Shown here: positions 1-7,624 of the stretch, in pieces
How the letters are laid out: every line of letters begins with the position of its first letter
How positions within the stretch are numbered: position 1 is the first letter of the stretch
NCBI GenBank assembly: GCA_946887045.1
Contig: CAMPKC010000036.1
Span: 1-45,811, forward strand
DNA length: 45,811 bases
Direction of reading: 5' to 3'
From: an uncultured Sphingobacteriaceae bacterium
GTDB lineage: Bacteria; Bacteroidota; Bacteroidia; Sphingobacteriales; Sphingobacteriaceae
Program-made: the position numbers and the translations under genes
The notes under the pieces: model-generated
Databases searched by the model: none
Told to the model about the DNA's origin: nothing
What the model saw: only the letters and a program-made list of their open reading frames with translations

Positions 1-454
1 TGCCGATGGTCAGGTTTGCACCGGTATAATCCAGGATGTAATTACTATTTAAAGCTAAAGTATTTTGATTGATGGCGTAAGTACCTACATTCTCGCCTGC
101 TGCGCGATCTAGCGATCCGCTGAAGAAATCTGTTCCAACCAGTGCTCCGGATGTAATAGTATAGGTTAATTCAGGATCAGCATCGCCATAAGTTTTAGCT
201 TTTGCTTCTGCTGTTACGGTGATGGTTTTAGTGCCGATGGTCAGGTTTGCGCCGGTATAGTTCAATATATAATTACTGCTCAATGCCAGCGAGTTCTGGT
301 TAATGGCATAAGTCCCTACATTCTCGCCTGCTGTGCGGTCTAGCGATCCGGTAAAGGAATCTCCGGAAACCAATGGGCTGGATGAATAAGTTAGTTCAGG
401 ATCAGCATCGCCATAAGTTTTAGCTTTTGCTTCTGCTGTTACAGTGATGGTTTT
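1..454 (-). repeat. Tandem 231-bp repeat encoding MBG domains
   Basis: Two successive units with an exact 231-bp (77-codon) period lie inside the surface-protein gene. Each begins with the coding motif KTITVTAEAKAKTYGDADPE and ends with NYTGANLTIG or DYTGANLTIG. Base identity between units is high; for example the 19 bases at 1-19 differ at only one position from 232-250. The second unit continues past the window edge, so there are probably more copies. This resembles the MBG (mostly beta-strand, bacterial Ig-like) domain family. Confidence 0.85.
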
Positions 455-2083
455 GGCGGCAACAACCAAGTCTGCCTCGGTACTTGTTACCGGAGTACAA
501 ATACCGGTTATAATAACCCGGTATTTATAGCCACTCATAGATACAGCAGGCTGTGACAAGCTCAATGTGGCGCTAGTAGCACCTGAATAAATTCCGGTAT
601 TGCTGATATTAACAAAGCCAGATCCCGTATTCTCTTGCCATTGATACCCTGTACTACCTGTCGCAGAAATTGAAAAGCTTACCGGAGATCCATAAGTCAC
701 CGTTTGATTTACCGGTTGAGTTGAAACAGAGGGCGGTGTAGTTACTGTTACTGTTACCGTAGCACAAGCCGAGTTATAATTACAGGGCGCTGCATTTTCA
801 TAGCGACCGTAATAAGTGGTAGTACTTACCGGACTTACAGACAGATTATTGCCCGTCCCTGCTAACGTGCCACCGCAAGAAGCGGTATACCATTTGATGG
901 TTTCTGAGAAACCTCCCCCACCGCCGTTAAGTGTAAGATTTGTACTTTGTCCGCTACAGATCGTTGCAGATAAAGCCGATGCCGAAACAGGGTCGGCTGA
1001 TCTCTGGTTTATTGTCCAGCTTACTATAACAGGCGTTGATGAAGTACAATTGCTTCCTGATGCTGTGCGATAAGTTTGTATCTCTACGGTATTGTGGCCG
1101 GTTGTACTCAAATTAGTACCTGCCGTATAGCCTTGCCATGAACCTCCATCAAAACGGTATTGCAGTAAATCTGTTATTGTGCCAGCGCCACCAGCTCCAG
1201 AGGTTGCACTTGCTGACACATTAGTTCCCGCACAAACTGACCCGGCTGACGGGCTTGGAGATAATGTGCCCGATGTTGGCTGTGCGTTTATTGTCCAGCT
1301 AACTGTAACCGGAACTGAGGGCGCACAACCAGCATCTGAATTGTAAAAGCTATAGGTTTGAATATCAACAGAAGTATGGCCTGTGGTGCTAAGAGCAGTA
1401 TTAGAAGTATATGGTTGCCATGCACCGCCATCATATCGGTAAAGAAGTTTATCTGTTATAGGTCCTGATCCTGTTCCGGCGGTAGCTATTGCCGAAACAA
1501 CGCTCCCGGAACAAATAACGCCCGCAGCGGGAGATGGAGTTAATGTGCCAGTTGTTGGCCCTTGTACAGATGGTAGTACACCAGATAAAAAGACGCTATT
1601 GCTGGTATAGCCTGCATTTGTATAACCTGTTATATCCCACGGACTAAAAGTAACTGATGGAGTAGAAAATGTTATTATTAAATAGTCGTTTTTATTAAGG
1701 ACGCTTGTGGAAGTTGTAAGTTTCAACAAACTGCTGGTAGATTCATTAGTCCAAGTTGTCCCGGAATTGTCAACAGCAGAAATATTAAAGGGCGTACCTG
1801 CGTCTGTAGGTATTACGCTCATTACCGATCTAAGCTTTGGACTCCCGGTGATGTTTATAATTTTTATTGTATAGGTTATTGTAGATGAATTGCAAGCACT
1901 AACGGTAATGTCTGCAGTAAACTCTCCTCCCATTCTGATCCGCATACTTTCATTTTCCTCATTTTTAAGTGAAGTAGTCGAAGACACTTCCCCTTTCTCT
2001 AAAGCAAAGACAGATGAGCAGGTGAAGAACAAAAAGAAAGCAAATAAAAAGTGCAGTTTTTGTTTGTGTAAAATTTTTTTCAT
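1..2083 (-). CDS. Secreted multi-domain surface protein with Ig-like and MBG repeats (partial, runs off the window)
   Basis: Read on the minus strand from an ATG at 2083, this frame stays open for 694 codons to the window edge, so the C-terminus is missing. Residues 1-27 form a signal peptide (basic MKKILHKQK, a Phe/Leu-rich core, cleavage near SSVFA). Then come a Thr/Ser-rich domain (about 28-175), two Ig-like repeats of about 93 residues (starting near 176 and 269, each with paired Cys and an LLYRYDGG/LLQYRFDGG motif), a third Cys-bearing Ig-like domain, an Ig domain with TGYKYRV-like strand signature, and MBG-type repeats from about residue 544. Such proteins in Bacteroidota are usually exported adhesins or type IX-secreted gliding-type proteins; a sorting domain would be in the missing part. 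An UpxY-like regulator lies upstream on the same strand. Export and repeat architecture are clear; the ligand is unknown. Confidence 0.85.
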   Translation of the reverse strand, partial: MKKILHKQKLHFLFAFFLFFTCSSVFALEKGEVSSTTSLKNEENESMRIRMGGEFTADITVSACNSSTITYTIKIINITGSPKLRSVMSVIPTDAGTPFNISAVDNSGTTWTNESTSSLLKLTTSTSVLNKNDYLIITFSTPSVTFSPWDITGYTNAGYTSNSVFLSGVLPSVQGPTTGTLTPSPAAGVICSGSVVSAIATAGTGSGPITDKLLYRYDGGAWQPYTSNTALSTTGHTSVDIQTYSFYNSDAGCAPSVPVTVSWTINAQPTSGTLSPSPSAGSVCAGTNVSASATSGAGGAGTITDLLQYRFDGGSWQGYTAGTNLSTTGHNTVEIQTYRTASGSNCTSSTPVIVSWTINQRSADPVSASALSATICSGQSTNLTLNGGGGGFSETIKWYTASCGGTLAGTGNNLSVSPVSTTTYYGRYENAAPCNYNSACATVTVTVTTPPSVSTQPVNQTVTYGSPVSFSISATGSTGYQWQENTGSGFVNISNTGIYSGATSATLSLSQPAVSMSGYKYRVIITGICTPVTSTEADLVVAAKTITVTAEAKAKTYGDADPELTYSSSPLVSGDSFTGSLDRTAGENVGTYAINQNSLALSSNYILNYTGANLTIGTKTITVTAEAKAKTYGDADPELTYTITSGALVGTDFFSGSLDRAAGENVGTYAINQNTLALNSNYILDYTGANLTIG

Positions 2084-2407
2084 CGCGTTTAGATTTAAAT
2101 GAATGAATGAGATTGATCAGAGCTCAATCCTGATTTTTATTAATTAAGTATCTTGGGAGATTTTCAATTAATGCTTGGAAAGGAACTTAAAATGAGCTGT
2201 TTGAAAAGCAAATATGGAATGGAAAGGGCTATCCCCCGGGACAGGAAAGTCCCAGAAGTTAGACCGGTATTGTGAAAAAATCTGTGTTGGAGGAATCGGT
2301 TTTTTTGCAAGTATTCCTTGGTTGGGATACCGTTTAATCAAGAGCTAGTACAAGAATCTTCAATTATATAGAATAGATCTTCTTAACCCTTGAGAGGCTT
2401 ATTTTCA
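2084..2407. other. 324-bp leader/spacer between upxY-like gene and surface-protein gene
   Basis: No credible coding frame is seen. The segment contains a short GC hairpin at 2238-2253 (GGGAC, 6-nt loop, GTCCC) next to a run of C/G, and is otherwise AT-rich. If the NusG paralogue acts on the downstream gene, this is where a long 5' leader with a recruitment or pause site would lie. I could not identify a known ops or JUMPStart-type motif in it. Confidence 0.4.
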
Positions 2408-2962
2408 TTAATTTACTAAAGCCAGGTTGGCCGCTTCTACCCTGCTTACTAATGCGCATTCAAGGTTATCAAGAACCATTAAAACGCTTTTCCCCTGCAC
2501 CTTAATTACTTTGCCCTGCTGGTTGGTAAATACTCCGTTTTTTATACTAACCCGATCTCCGATTGAAATAGTTCTCATATCGACAACTTCTAAATCCGGA
2601 CAATAAACCAGAGCATTTCTAATTTTATCTATTTCAGATTCTCTGACTTTTGCAGGTTTTCCCATATAATAGATGAAGTTTAAGACCCCTAAAGTTTGTC
2701 TTACTTTAAATTCTTCTCTGCTATTTATATTGACGAATACATAGGAACAGAATAAAGGCAGTTCAACAATTTTCTTCCTGTCGGCCCATTGATTTTCAAC
2801 TTTACGTACCGGACAAAAACTTTCTATCCCCTGAGATTGCAAAAGAAGATCAACTTTTTTTTCCCAACGCGGACGAGTATAAATTACCAGCCAATTTTTT
2901 GAGTTTATAGCATTATAGGTTGTTTTCGAACCTAAGAATGAGGTATTGTCGACAGTGTTCAT
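2408..2962 (-). CDS. NusG-family specialised antiterminator (UpxY-like)
   Basis: This 184-residue protein matches the NusG/RfaH superfamily in length and layout. An N-terminal NGN domain covers about residues 23-120 (NWLVIYTRPRWEKKV, then the ESFCPV and SYVFVNI strands). A C-terminal KOW segment sits near residues 133-165 (GDRVSIKNGVFTNQQGKVI). Paralogues of this kind in Bacteroidota, such as UpxY, bind RNA polymerase and let it read through long leaders of surface-polysaccharide operons. Here the next gene on the same strand, 324 bp downstream, is a large secreted repeat protein and not glycan genes, so its target may be that gene. The ATG at 2962 is used; upstream is a long gene-free region. 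Housekeeping nusG, which normally sits with ribosomal genes, is less likely given the context. Confidence 0.85.
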   Translation of the reverse strand: MNTVDNTSFLGSKTTYNAINSKNWLVIYTRPRWEKKVDLLLQSQGIESFCPVRKVENQWADRKKIVELPLFCSYVFVNINSREEFKVRQTLGVLNFIYYMGKPAKVRESEIDKIRNALVYCPDLEVVDMRTISIGDRVSIKNGVFTNQQGKVIKVQGKSVLMVLDNLECALVSRVEAANLALVN

Positions 2963-3009
2963 ATTACAAGTGTTTAGTTATCAATCGAGCAGGTAAGTAA
3001 AAGCCCAGG

Positions 3010-3150
3010 GCTTCGCCATCTCAGTTACATGAGTATTTTTTAATTAGAATTTAATGGACTCAGATCATTGCAGAAAATCAATGAAAGAGTTTTTTTGATA
3101 TCATGCAGGGCGGATAAAGCTTCGCTATCTCACTTACATGACCATTTTGT
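3010..3150. repeat. Imperfect direct repeat, two 30-bp copies 109 bp apart
   Basis: Copy A at 3010-3039 and copy B at 3119-3148 match at 26 of 30 positions (shared cores GCTTCGC, ATCTCA and TTACATGA). They lie 48 and 157 bp upstream of the upxY-like start codon and face it on the minus strand. No protein is encoded. A regulator site or a duplicated promoter or leader element is possible. Confidence 0.6.
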
Positions 3151-3350
3151 TTATTAAGTAGTTTGAATTATAAACTACCAGGGAATAATTGGTGCTTTAT
3201 TAAAGCAGATGATTTTAGTATAAATGTTTAATGTGAGAACGTTAAAATTATTAAGTAGAATTTTTTTTAATTATAAGACCATTATTATTGAACATGCACT
3301 AAATCTAACCAGGCATACAGTACAAAACAGGTAGATATTCTTCATCACGT

Positions 3351-3486
3351 TTGTAAATGTGTTTGTGAATTTGAATGATAAATTTACACACTATTTGAAA
3401 AGAAAAATCGATTTCTGGAGGTTGTTACATCGATTGTAAAATGTTTACAACCAAATTCACACAATGGTATAATTTTATTTACAAAT
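3351..3486. promoter_or_regulatory. Cluster of TTGTAAA/TTTACAA inverted repeats (candidate operators)
   Basis: A perfect 7-3-7 palindrome lies at 3434-3450 (TTGTAAA-ATG-TTTACAA). Half-sites with the same core occur at 3351-3357 (TTGTAAA), 3383-3388 (TTTACA, partial) and 3478-3484 (TTTACAA). The outer bases at 3418-3423 and 3447-3452 (GGTTGT...ACAACC) extend the symmetry. Several same-type sites within 135 bp of non-coding DNA is typical of a binding region for a dimeric repressor or activator. The protein is not identifiable from the sequence. Confidence 0.4.
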
Positions 3487-4159
3487 GGCTCAAAAAGTAG
3501 CTTTTAGTGTAAAATCAATACACTCGTGCAGAGAAACGATATTAAAAGAAGGTATAGGATTTATAAAAACAGGGAAGGAATATACGTCTAATTTTTTCAC
3601 ATAAAAATCAGACATAAACAAAAGTTCACATCAACATTGAATATATTTTTCGTTCGAAATAACCAGGTTAAGGAAGGAATGATAAATCAAAATTCAACCA
3701 GGAGGAATTAGTTGATTGGTTAGAGTGCAACGGCCGATGGCTCGATGTTATGACTTAAGGAACTATAATGCTTCAAGCAGATCGATATATTTATTTCGCC
3801 AGAAAGTAACTGATTCTAATTCATACTTCAATAACATTGGTCCCTTTCACTTGGATATTTACGAGAGTCAATGCTACTAACATATCAGGGAATTCCACAG
3901 GAAAATCGTGGTTAAGGACTTCTCCAGTTTTATAAATAATTTCTCTGCTCAGATTCTTTGGTTATTTATATGATAAAGCAGATACTGAACGAAAACGCCT
4001 AATTATCGGTTCGACCTTCCCCGAAAATGGAAATTTGACAGAACGCAACTTCGAAACGCTAAAGTGAATCAAGCTATTGAACTTATGTACTGATAAAAAA
4101 CCCAATAAAGCATAAAAAAACCGGAGTAAAATCGAAAGATTCGATTTACTCCGGTAAAG

Positions 4160-4239
4160 TACCCGGAGCCGGAGTCGAACCGGCACGGTTTCCCACAGGT
4201 GTTTGAGACCAGCGCGTCTACCAATTCCGCCATCCGGGC
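4160..4239 (-). tRNA. tRNA-Leu (CAA anticodon)
   Basis: The minus strand folds as a class II tRNA. The acceptor stem is GCCCGGA with TCCGGGT (one G-U pair), the D-arm is GCGGAATTGGTAGACGC, which is typical of tRNA-Leu, the anticodon loop is CTCAAAC with anticodon CAA, there is an extended variable arm, and the T-arm is GCCGG-TTCGACT-CCGGC. The CCA end is not encoded. The anticodon stem has one T-T mismatch. It lies 7 bp after the hscB stop codon on the same strand. Confidence 0.93.
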
Positions 4240-4246
4240 ATTGTGT

Positions 4247-4777
4247 TTAGCGGGATGCAAACTTATTCAAACTATCGCGTATTCGCAATAAATATTTTTG
4301 TCTATAATACAAATCCTTGATTTTCAGAAGAAGATTCTCTCTATCATCTCCTTTTGCCACATCAAAAGCCTTGGTGAAACTCTCAAGTTCGGCCAATAGT
4401 TCCTCTTCAATCATCGAAACCCTATCCGAAATATTCTTAACTGCATCCGGATCTGCCTCAAATTCCAACTCCATCAGGTCTTCGTTAACATCCATCATCT
4501 CCATTAAAAAAGCTTGTGGTAGCTGATATTTCTCCCCGTCTACGACATGTAAATGTAATTGAAGAATATACTCCAGGCGCTTTGATGCATTTGATAAAAC
4601 CTGGTATGCCTTATTGTTAATCGTCGAGAGGTCTAGAATTTCCTGTTGCTTTTCTTCAGAGTCATTAATGTAAAAATCGGGATGATACTTTTTACTAAGT
4701 TCATAAAACTTACGTTTCACCAAACTTTGATCAACATTAAAGGATTCAGGAATATCGTAAAACTCGAAATAATTCAT
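4247..4777 (-). CDS. hscB: Fe-S cluster assembly co-chaperone HscB (J-domain protein)
   Basis: The protein has 176 residues when started at the ATG at 4777; a TTG two codons upstream is also in frame. The N-terminal J domain spans about residues 1-70, with the HPD motif at 32-34 that stimulates the ATPase of an Hsp70 partner (HscA or DnaK). The C-terminal three-helix domain, which binds the IscU scaffold, spans about 90-176 (FLMEMMDVNEDLMELE). Length matches HscB. No hscA or isc genes are nearby, so the partner must be encoded elsewhere. Directly upstream on this strand is the 172-bp duplication that repeats its first codons, so its native upstream region has been altered or doubled. Confidence 0.9.
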   Translation of the reverse strand: MNYFEFYDIPESFNVDQSLVKRKFYELSKKYHPDFYINDSEEKQQEILDLSTINNKAYQVLSNASKRLEYILQLHLHVVDGEKYQLPQAFLMEMMDVNEDLMELEFEADPDAVKNISDRVSMIEEELLAELESFTKAFDVAKGDDRENLLLKIKDLYYRQKYLLRIRDSLNKFASR

Positions 4778-5100
4778 TTCCAATTATATTGGCGAAAATT
4801 AGTTATGCATCTAAAAACCAATCGCTACCACTTATTTTATAACGTATTTTAAAATATCATTTCCTAACACAAACACCATTAGGGCTACTAATATCACGAA
4901 GCCAACAATTTGCGCTTTCTCCATAAACGTAAAACTCGAAATAATTCATTTCCAATTATATTGGCGAAAATTAGTTATGCATCTAAAAACCAATCGCTAC
5001 CACTTATTTTATAACGTATTTTAAAATATCATTTCCTAACACAAACACCATTAGGGCTACTAATATCACGAAGCCAACAATTTGCGCTTTCTCCATAAAC
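4756..5100. repeat. Exact 172-bp tandem duplication at the hscB/rseP junction
   Basis: Bases 4756-4928 reappear without any mismatch at 4928-5100; the period is 172 bp and the copies share one base. Each copy carries, on the minus strand, the last 32 codons of rseP with its stop, the intergenic spacer, and the first seven hscB codons. The left copy therefore holds a headless rseP tail, and the right copy holds a truncated hscB head (ATG at 4949) that runs into rseP sequence and stops after about 30 codons. Both genes remain intact at the outer ends. Confidence 0.98.
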
Positions 5101-6326
5101 TTATCGCCAAGAGGCTTGCCTTTAATCATCTCGATCACTAAAAACACTGCATGTCCACCATCTAAAGCCGGAATCGGCAATATGTTCATCAAAGCCAATG
5201 CCATGGATAAAACGCCCACCAATCCCCAAAACTTAATCCAGTTTACCTCAGCGCCAAACATGTTGGCAATTCCTACAGGTCCGGTAAATGCTTTGTTTGC
5301 TTTGATCTGTCCGGACATCACTTTACCCAAACCTTTTGCATTATCGGTTAATGAGCCCCATGCCTTTGATGCACCAACTGGAAGAGAGGTGAAGAAATCA
5401 TATCTCTGTTTTTCTTGAGGGATCTCCAGGCCATCTGGTTTAAAGCCTATTTGTCCTGCGGTATCTACGGCTGTAGCTAATTTTACAGTATCTGAAGACC
5501 TTAAAACACCTAAGCTAACAGTTTTATTCTTCTGCGATTGAAGTGCGTCTCTCACTTCGTCAAGAAACTTAACAGGCTTTTGGTTTACGCTTACAATTTT
5601 ATCGCCAACTTCCAGGCCAGCCTTATCAGCATTGCTCGCAGGAACAACGTCCCCAACTGATGCTAAAAATCTCGGAGCTACAAATTCTGCAATTCCATAA
5701 TCAGAAACCTTCTCCAATACATCACCCGGAACTTGAACTGTTTTAGTCTCGCCGCCGCGTTGCACAGTAAGTCTGCTATTCCCTAATAATACCTTAGAGC
5801 TGGCAACTTCCTCAAAACGTTCAATCTTTTTACCGTTTACCTCCAAAATTCTGTCTCCGTTCTGAAGTCCGATTTCTTTACCAATAATACCCGGGGCAAT
5901 ACCGTTAACCAGTTTATCATTCGGCGTGTACGATTCACCATATTTAAAAGTAAGAATCCAAAAGATGAGTATTCCCAGGATAATGTTAACCGTAACTCCG
6001 CCAAGCATTACGATTAATCGCTGCCAGGCCGGTTTCGATCGAAATTCCCATGGCTGAGGTGGCCCGGCAAGCTGATCAGTATCCATAGATTCATCGATCA
6101 TACCCGCAATTTTCACATAACCGCCTAATGGAAGCCAGCCAATTCCGTATTCACAACCTTTGTAATTAAAGCTGAATAATTTAAAACCCCAGGCATCAAA
6201 GAAAAGATAAAACTTTTCGACTTTGATCCCAAATGCGCGAGCCGCCCAAAAATGCCCTAGCTCGTGTAAAATAATTAATATTGATAATCCCAGCAGAAGC
6301 TGGCCTGCCATAACGAGTCCGTCCAT
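5004..6326 (-). CDS. rseP: RIP metalloprotease RseP (site-2 protease)
   Basis: This 440-residue membrane zinc protease cuts transmembrane segments, typically of anti-sigma factors during envelope stress. The zinc motif HELGH is at residues 21-25 in the first membrane helix. One or two PDZ domains lie in the middle (around 130-180 and 205-260). The second catalytic motif, NILPIPALDGGH, is in the C-terminal membrane part, followed by a last hydrophobic helix. The length matches Bacteroidota RseP. It lies 33 bp downstream of dxr and probably shares its transcript; the rseP-dxr pairing is common in bacteria. Its last 32 codons are duplicated downstream. Confidence 0.95.
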   Translation of the reverse strand: MDGLVMAGQLLLGLSILIILHELGHFWAARAFGIKVEKFYLFFDAWGFKLFSFNYKGCEYGIGWLPLGGYVKIAGMIDESMDTDQLAGPPQPWEFRSKPAWQRLIVMLGGVTVNIILGILIFWILTFKYGESYTPNDKLVNGIAPGIIGKEIGLQNGDRILEVNGKKIERFEEVASSKVLLGNSRLTVQRGGETKTVQVPGDVLEKVSDYGIAEFVAPRFLASVGDVVPASNADKAGLEVGDKIVSVNQKPVKFLDEVRDALQSQKNKTVSLGVLRSSDTVKLATAVDTAGQIGFKPDGLEIPQEKQRYDFFTSLPVGASKAWGSLTDNAKGLGKVMSGQIKANKAFTGPVGIANMFGAEVNWIKFWGLVGVLSMALALMNILPIPALDGGHAVFLVIEMIKGKPLGDKFMEKAQIVGFVILVALMVFVLGNDILKYVIK

Positions 6327-6359
6327 TCGTATATAAAATTTTTATTTAAGATTTCTAAG

Positions 6360-7517
6360 CTAATATTTTGTTACTAAATACTCCGCTAAAGTGCGAGTTT
6401 CTTTGTCAGTTTCGATATAATCCTGCAGAGTGGGATCGTTTAAAAACCCAATATCACTCATGCATTTCTCTATAACATCGCTCATTTCTAAAAACCCAAG
6501 TCGTTCTTTCAAAAATTCAGCCACAACCACTTCATTGGCTGCATTAATCACACATGGCATATTTCCGCCCTTTTCTATTGCCATAAATGCTAGTGCGAGA
6601 TTCCTGAAGGTAGTTTTGTCAGGTTGTTCAAACGACAGTTGAGGATATTGTAAAAAATCAAAACGTGGAAAAGTGTTATTTATTCTTTCGGGATATGCCA
6701 ACGCATATTGTATCGGCAATTTCATATCGGGTAAACCCATTTGTGCCTTCATCGAACCATCATTAAACTGAACGATGGAGTGGATTATAGATTGAGGATG
6801 AACGATCACATCTATTTGTGAAACGTCTAAGTTGAATAGCCATTTCGCCTCGATCACTTCTAAACCTTTGTTCATTAGCGTCGCTGAATCGATAGTGATT
6901 TTTGCACCCATTACCCAGTTAGGATGCTTCAGGGCATCCTTTTTTCCAACCGTTGCTAAGAAATCAGTCTTTCTTCCCCTAAAAGGACCGCCGGAAGCAG
7001 TTAAATAGATCTTTTCGACCTGATTATTCCCCTCTCCTACCAGGCATTGGTAAATAGCCGAGTGCTCAGAATCCACCGGAAGTATGTTCACGCTGTTTTC
7101 TGCTGCTAAACGTGTCACAAGTTCACCGGCTACTACAAGGGTTTCCTTATTTGCTAACGCGATGTTTTTCTTAGCCTTTATGGCTGCAATAGTTGGTTGC
7201 AAGCCAGAGAAACCTACTAAAGCTGTTAAAACAATGTCAATTTCAGGATATTGAACGACTTCAACTAATGCTTCCTCGCCGGACAAAACCCTGATTGATG
7301 TTTTACACAAACTTTCTTTGACTTCCTGATATTTGCTTGCATTTACGATTACTACCGTGTGGGGCAAAAACTCTAAAGCTTGTTGAATTAACAGGTTTGC
7401 ATTATGATGAGCCGTCAAAACGGACACTTTAAATCTTCCCGGATTTTCTCTGATAACTTCAAGAGCCTGGGTGCCGATACTGCCTGAAGAACCTAATATT
7501 GCAATGTTTTTAATCAA
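6360..7517 (-). CDS. dxr: 1-deoxy-D-xylulose 5-phosphate reductoisomerase
   Basis: The 385-residue enzyme makes 2-C-methyl-D-erythritol 4-phosphate from DXP using NADPH, the committed step of the MEP isoprenoid pathway. The NADPH site GSSGSIG is at residues 9-15. Family blocks that follow are ALANKETLVVAGE, the metal and substrate block PVDSEHSAIYQC, ASGGPFR, and TIDSATLMNKGLEVIEA. The start is a TTG at 7517: the next in-frame codon upstream region reaches a stop within four codons without an ATG, and the Rossmann strand begins immediately after, so an initiation codon other than ATG is needed. The rseP gene follows after 42 bp. Confidence 0.96.
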   Translation of the reverse strand: MIKNIAILGSSGSIGTQALEVIRENPGRFKVSVLTAHHNANLLIQQALEFLPHTVVIVNASKYQEVKESLCKTSIRVLSGEEALVEVVQYPEIDIVLTALVGFSGLQPTIAAIKAKKNIALANKETLVVAGELVTRLAAENSVNILPVDSEHSAIYQCLVGEGNNQVEKIYLTASGGPFRGRKTDFLATVGKKDALKHPNWVMGAKITIDSATLMNKGLEVIEAKWLFNLDVSQIDVIVHPQSIIHSIVQFNDGSMKAQMGLPDMKLPIQYALAYPERINNTFPRFDFLQYPQLSFEQPDKTTFRNLALAFMAIEKGGNMPCVINAANEVVVAEFLKERLGFLEMSDVIEKCMSDIGFLNDPTLQDYIETDKETRTLAEYLVTKY

Positions 7518-7585
7518 AATTCTTTTCTAAACAAATGTTACGTTTAATTTGCCATGCTGAACTTGTTTCAACACCTCACACTTTT

Positions 7586-7624
7586 TATAAGCCTATAAGG
7601 TTTCCAAAACCTTATAGGCTTATA
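7586..7624. terminator. 18-bp perfect palindrome at the end of the GH3 gene
   Basis: Arms TATAAGCCTATAAGGTTT (7586-7603) and its exact complement (7607-7624) enclose a 3-nt loop. The right arm overlaps the last codons and the stop of the GH3 gene. On the minus strand it is followed by a short T-run (AAAAAG on the plus strand at 7581-7586 reads as a U-rich tail). The core CCTATAAGGTTT recurs in a hairpin behind trpA at 37180-37210, so this may be a dispersed repeat recruited as a terminator. Confidence 0.6.

Larger units (their letters stand above)
2963..4159. other. 1.2-kb gene-free region upstream of the NusG paralogue
   Basis: No frame on either strand looks like a protein gene; the only long frames near its left and right ends are antisense or run through the tRNA. 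It holds the direct repeats at 3010-3150 and the TTGTAAA/TTTACAA cluster at 3351-3486, described separately. The rest (3500-4150) is AT-rich with no recognisable RNA gene. A promoter for the upxY-like gene is expected at its left end. Confidence 0.5.

Noticed and set aside
1..454. CRISPR or mobile repeat
   Set aside because: The 231-bp period keeps the reading frame and encodes MBG domains.
816..1073. Plus-strand frame of 85 codons
   Set aside because: It is antisense to the long minus-strand surface-protein frame, which has a signal peptide and clear domain repeats.
3712..3775. Stretch resembling a tRNA D-arm (TTGATTGGTTAGAGTGCAAC)
   Set aside because: No matching acceptor stem, anticodon stem or T-arm (GTTCGA) follows, so at most a decayed fragment; not called a tRNA.
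3962..4260. Two minus-strand frames overlapping the tRNA-Leu
   Set aside because: They read through the tRNA and overlap each other in different frames; no domain or upstream support.
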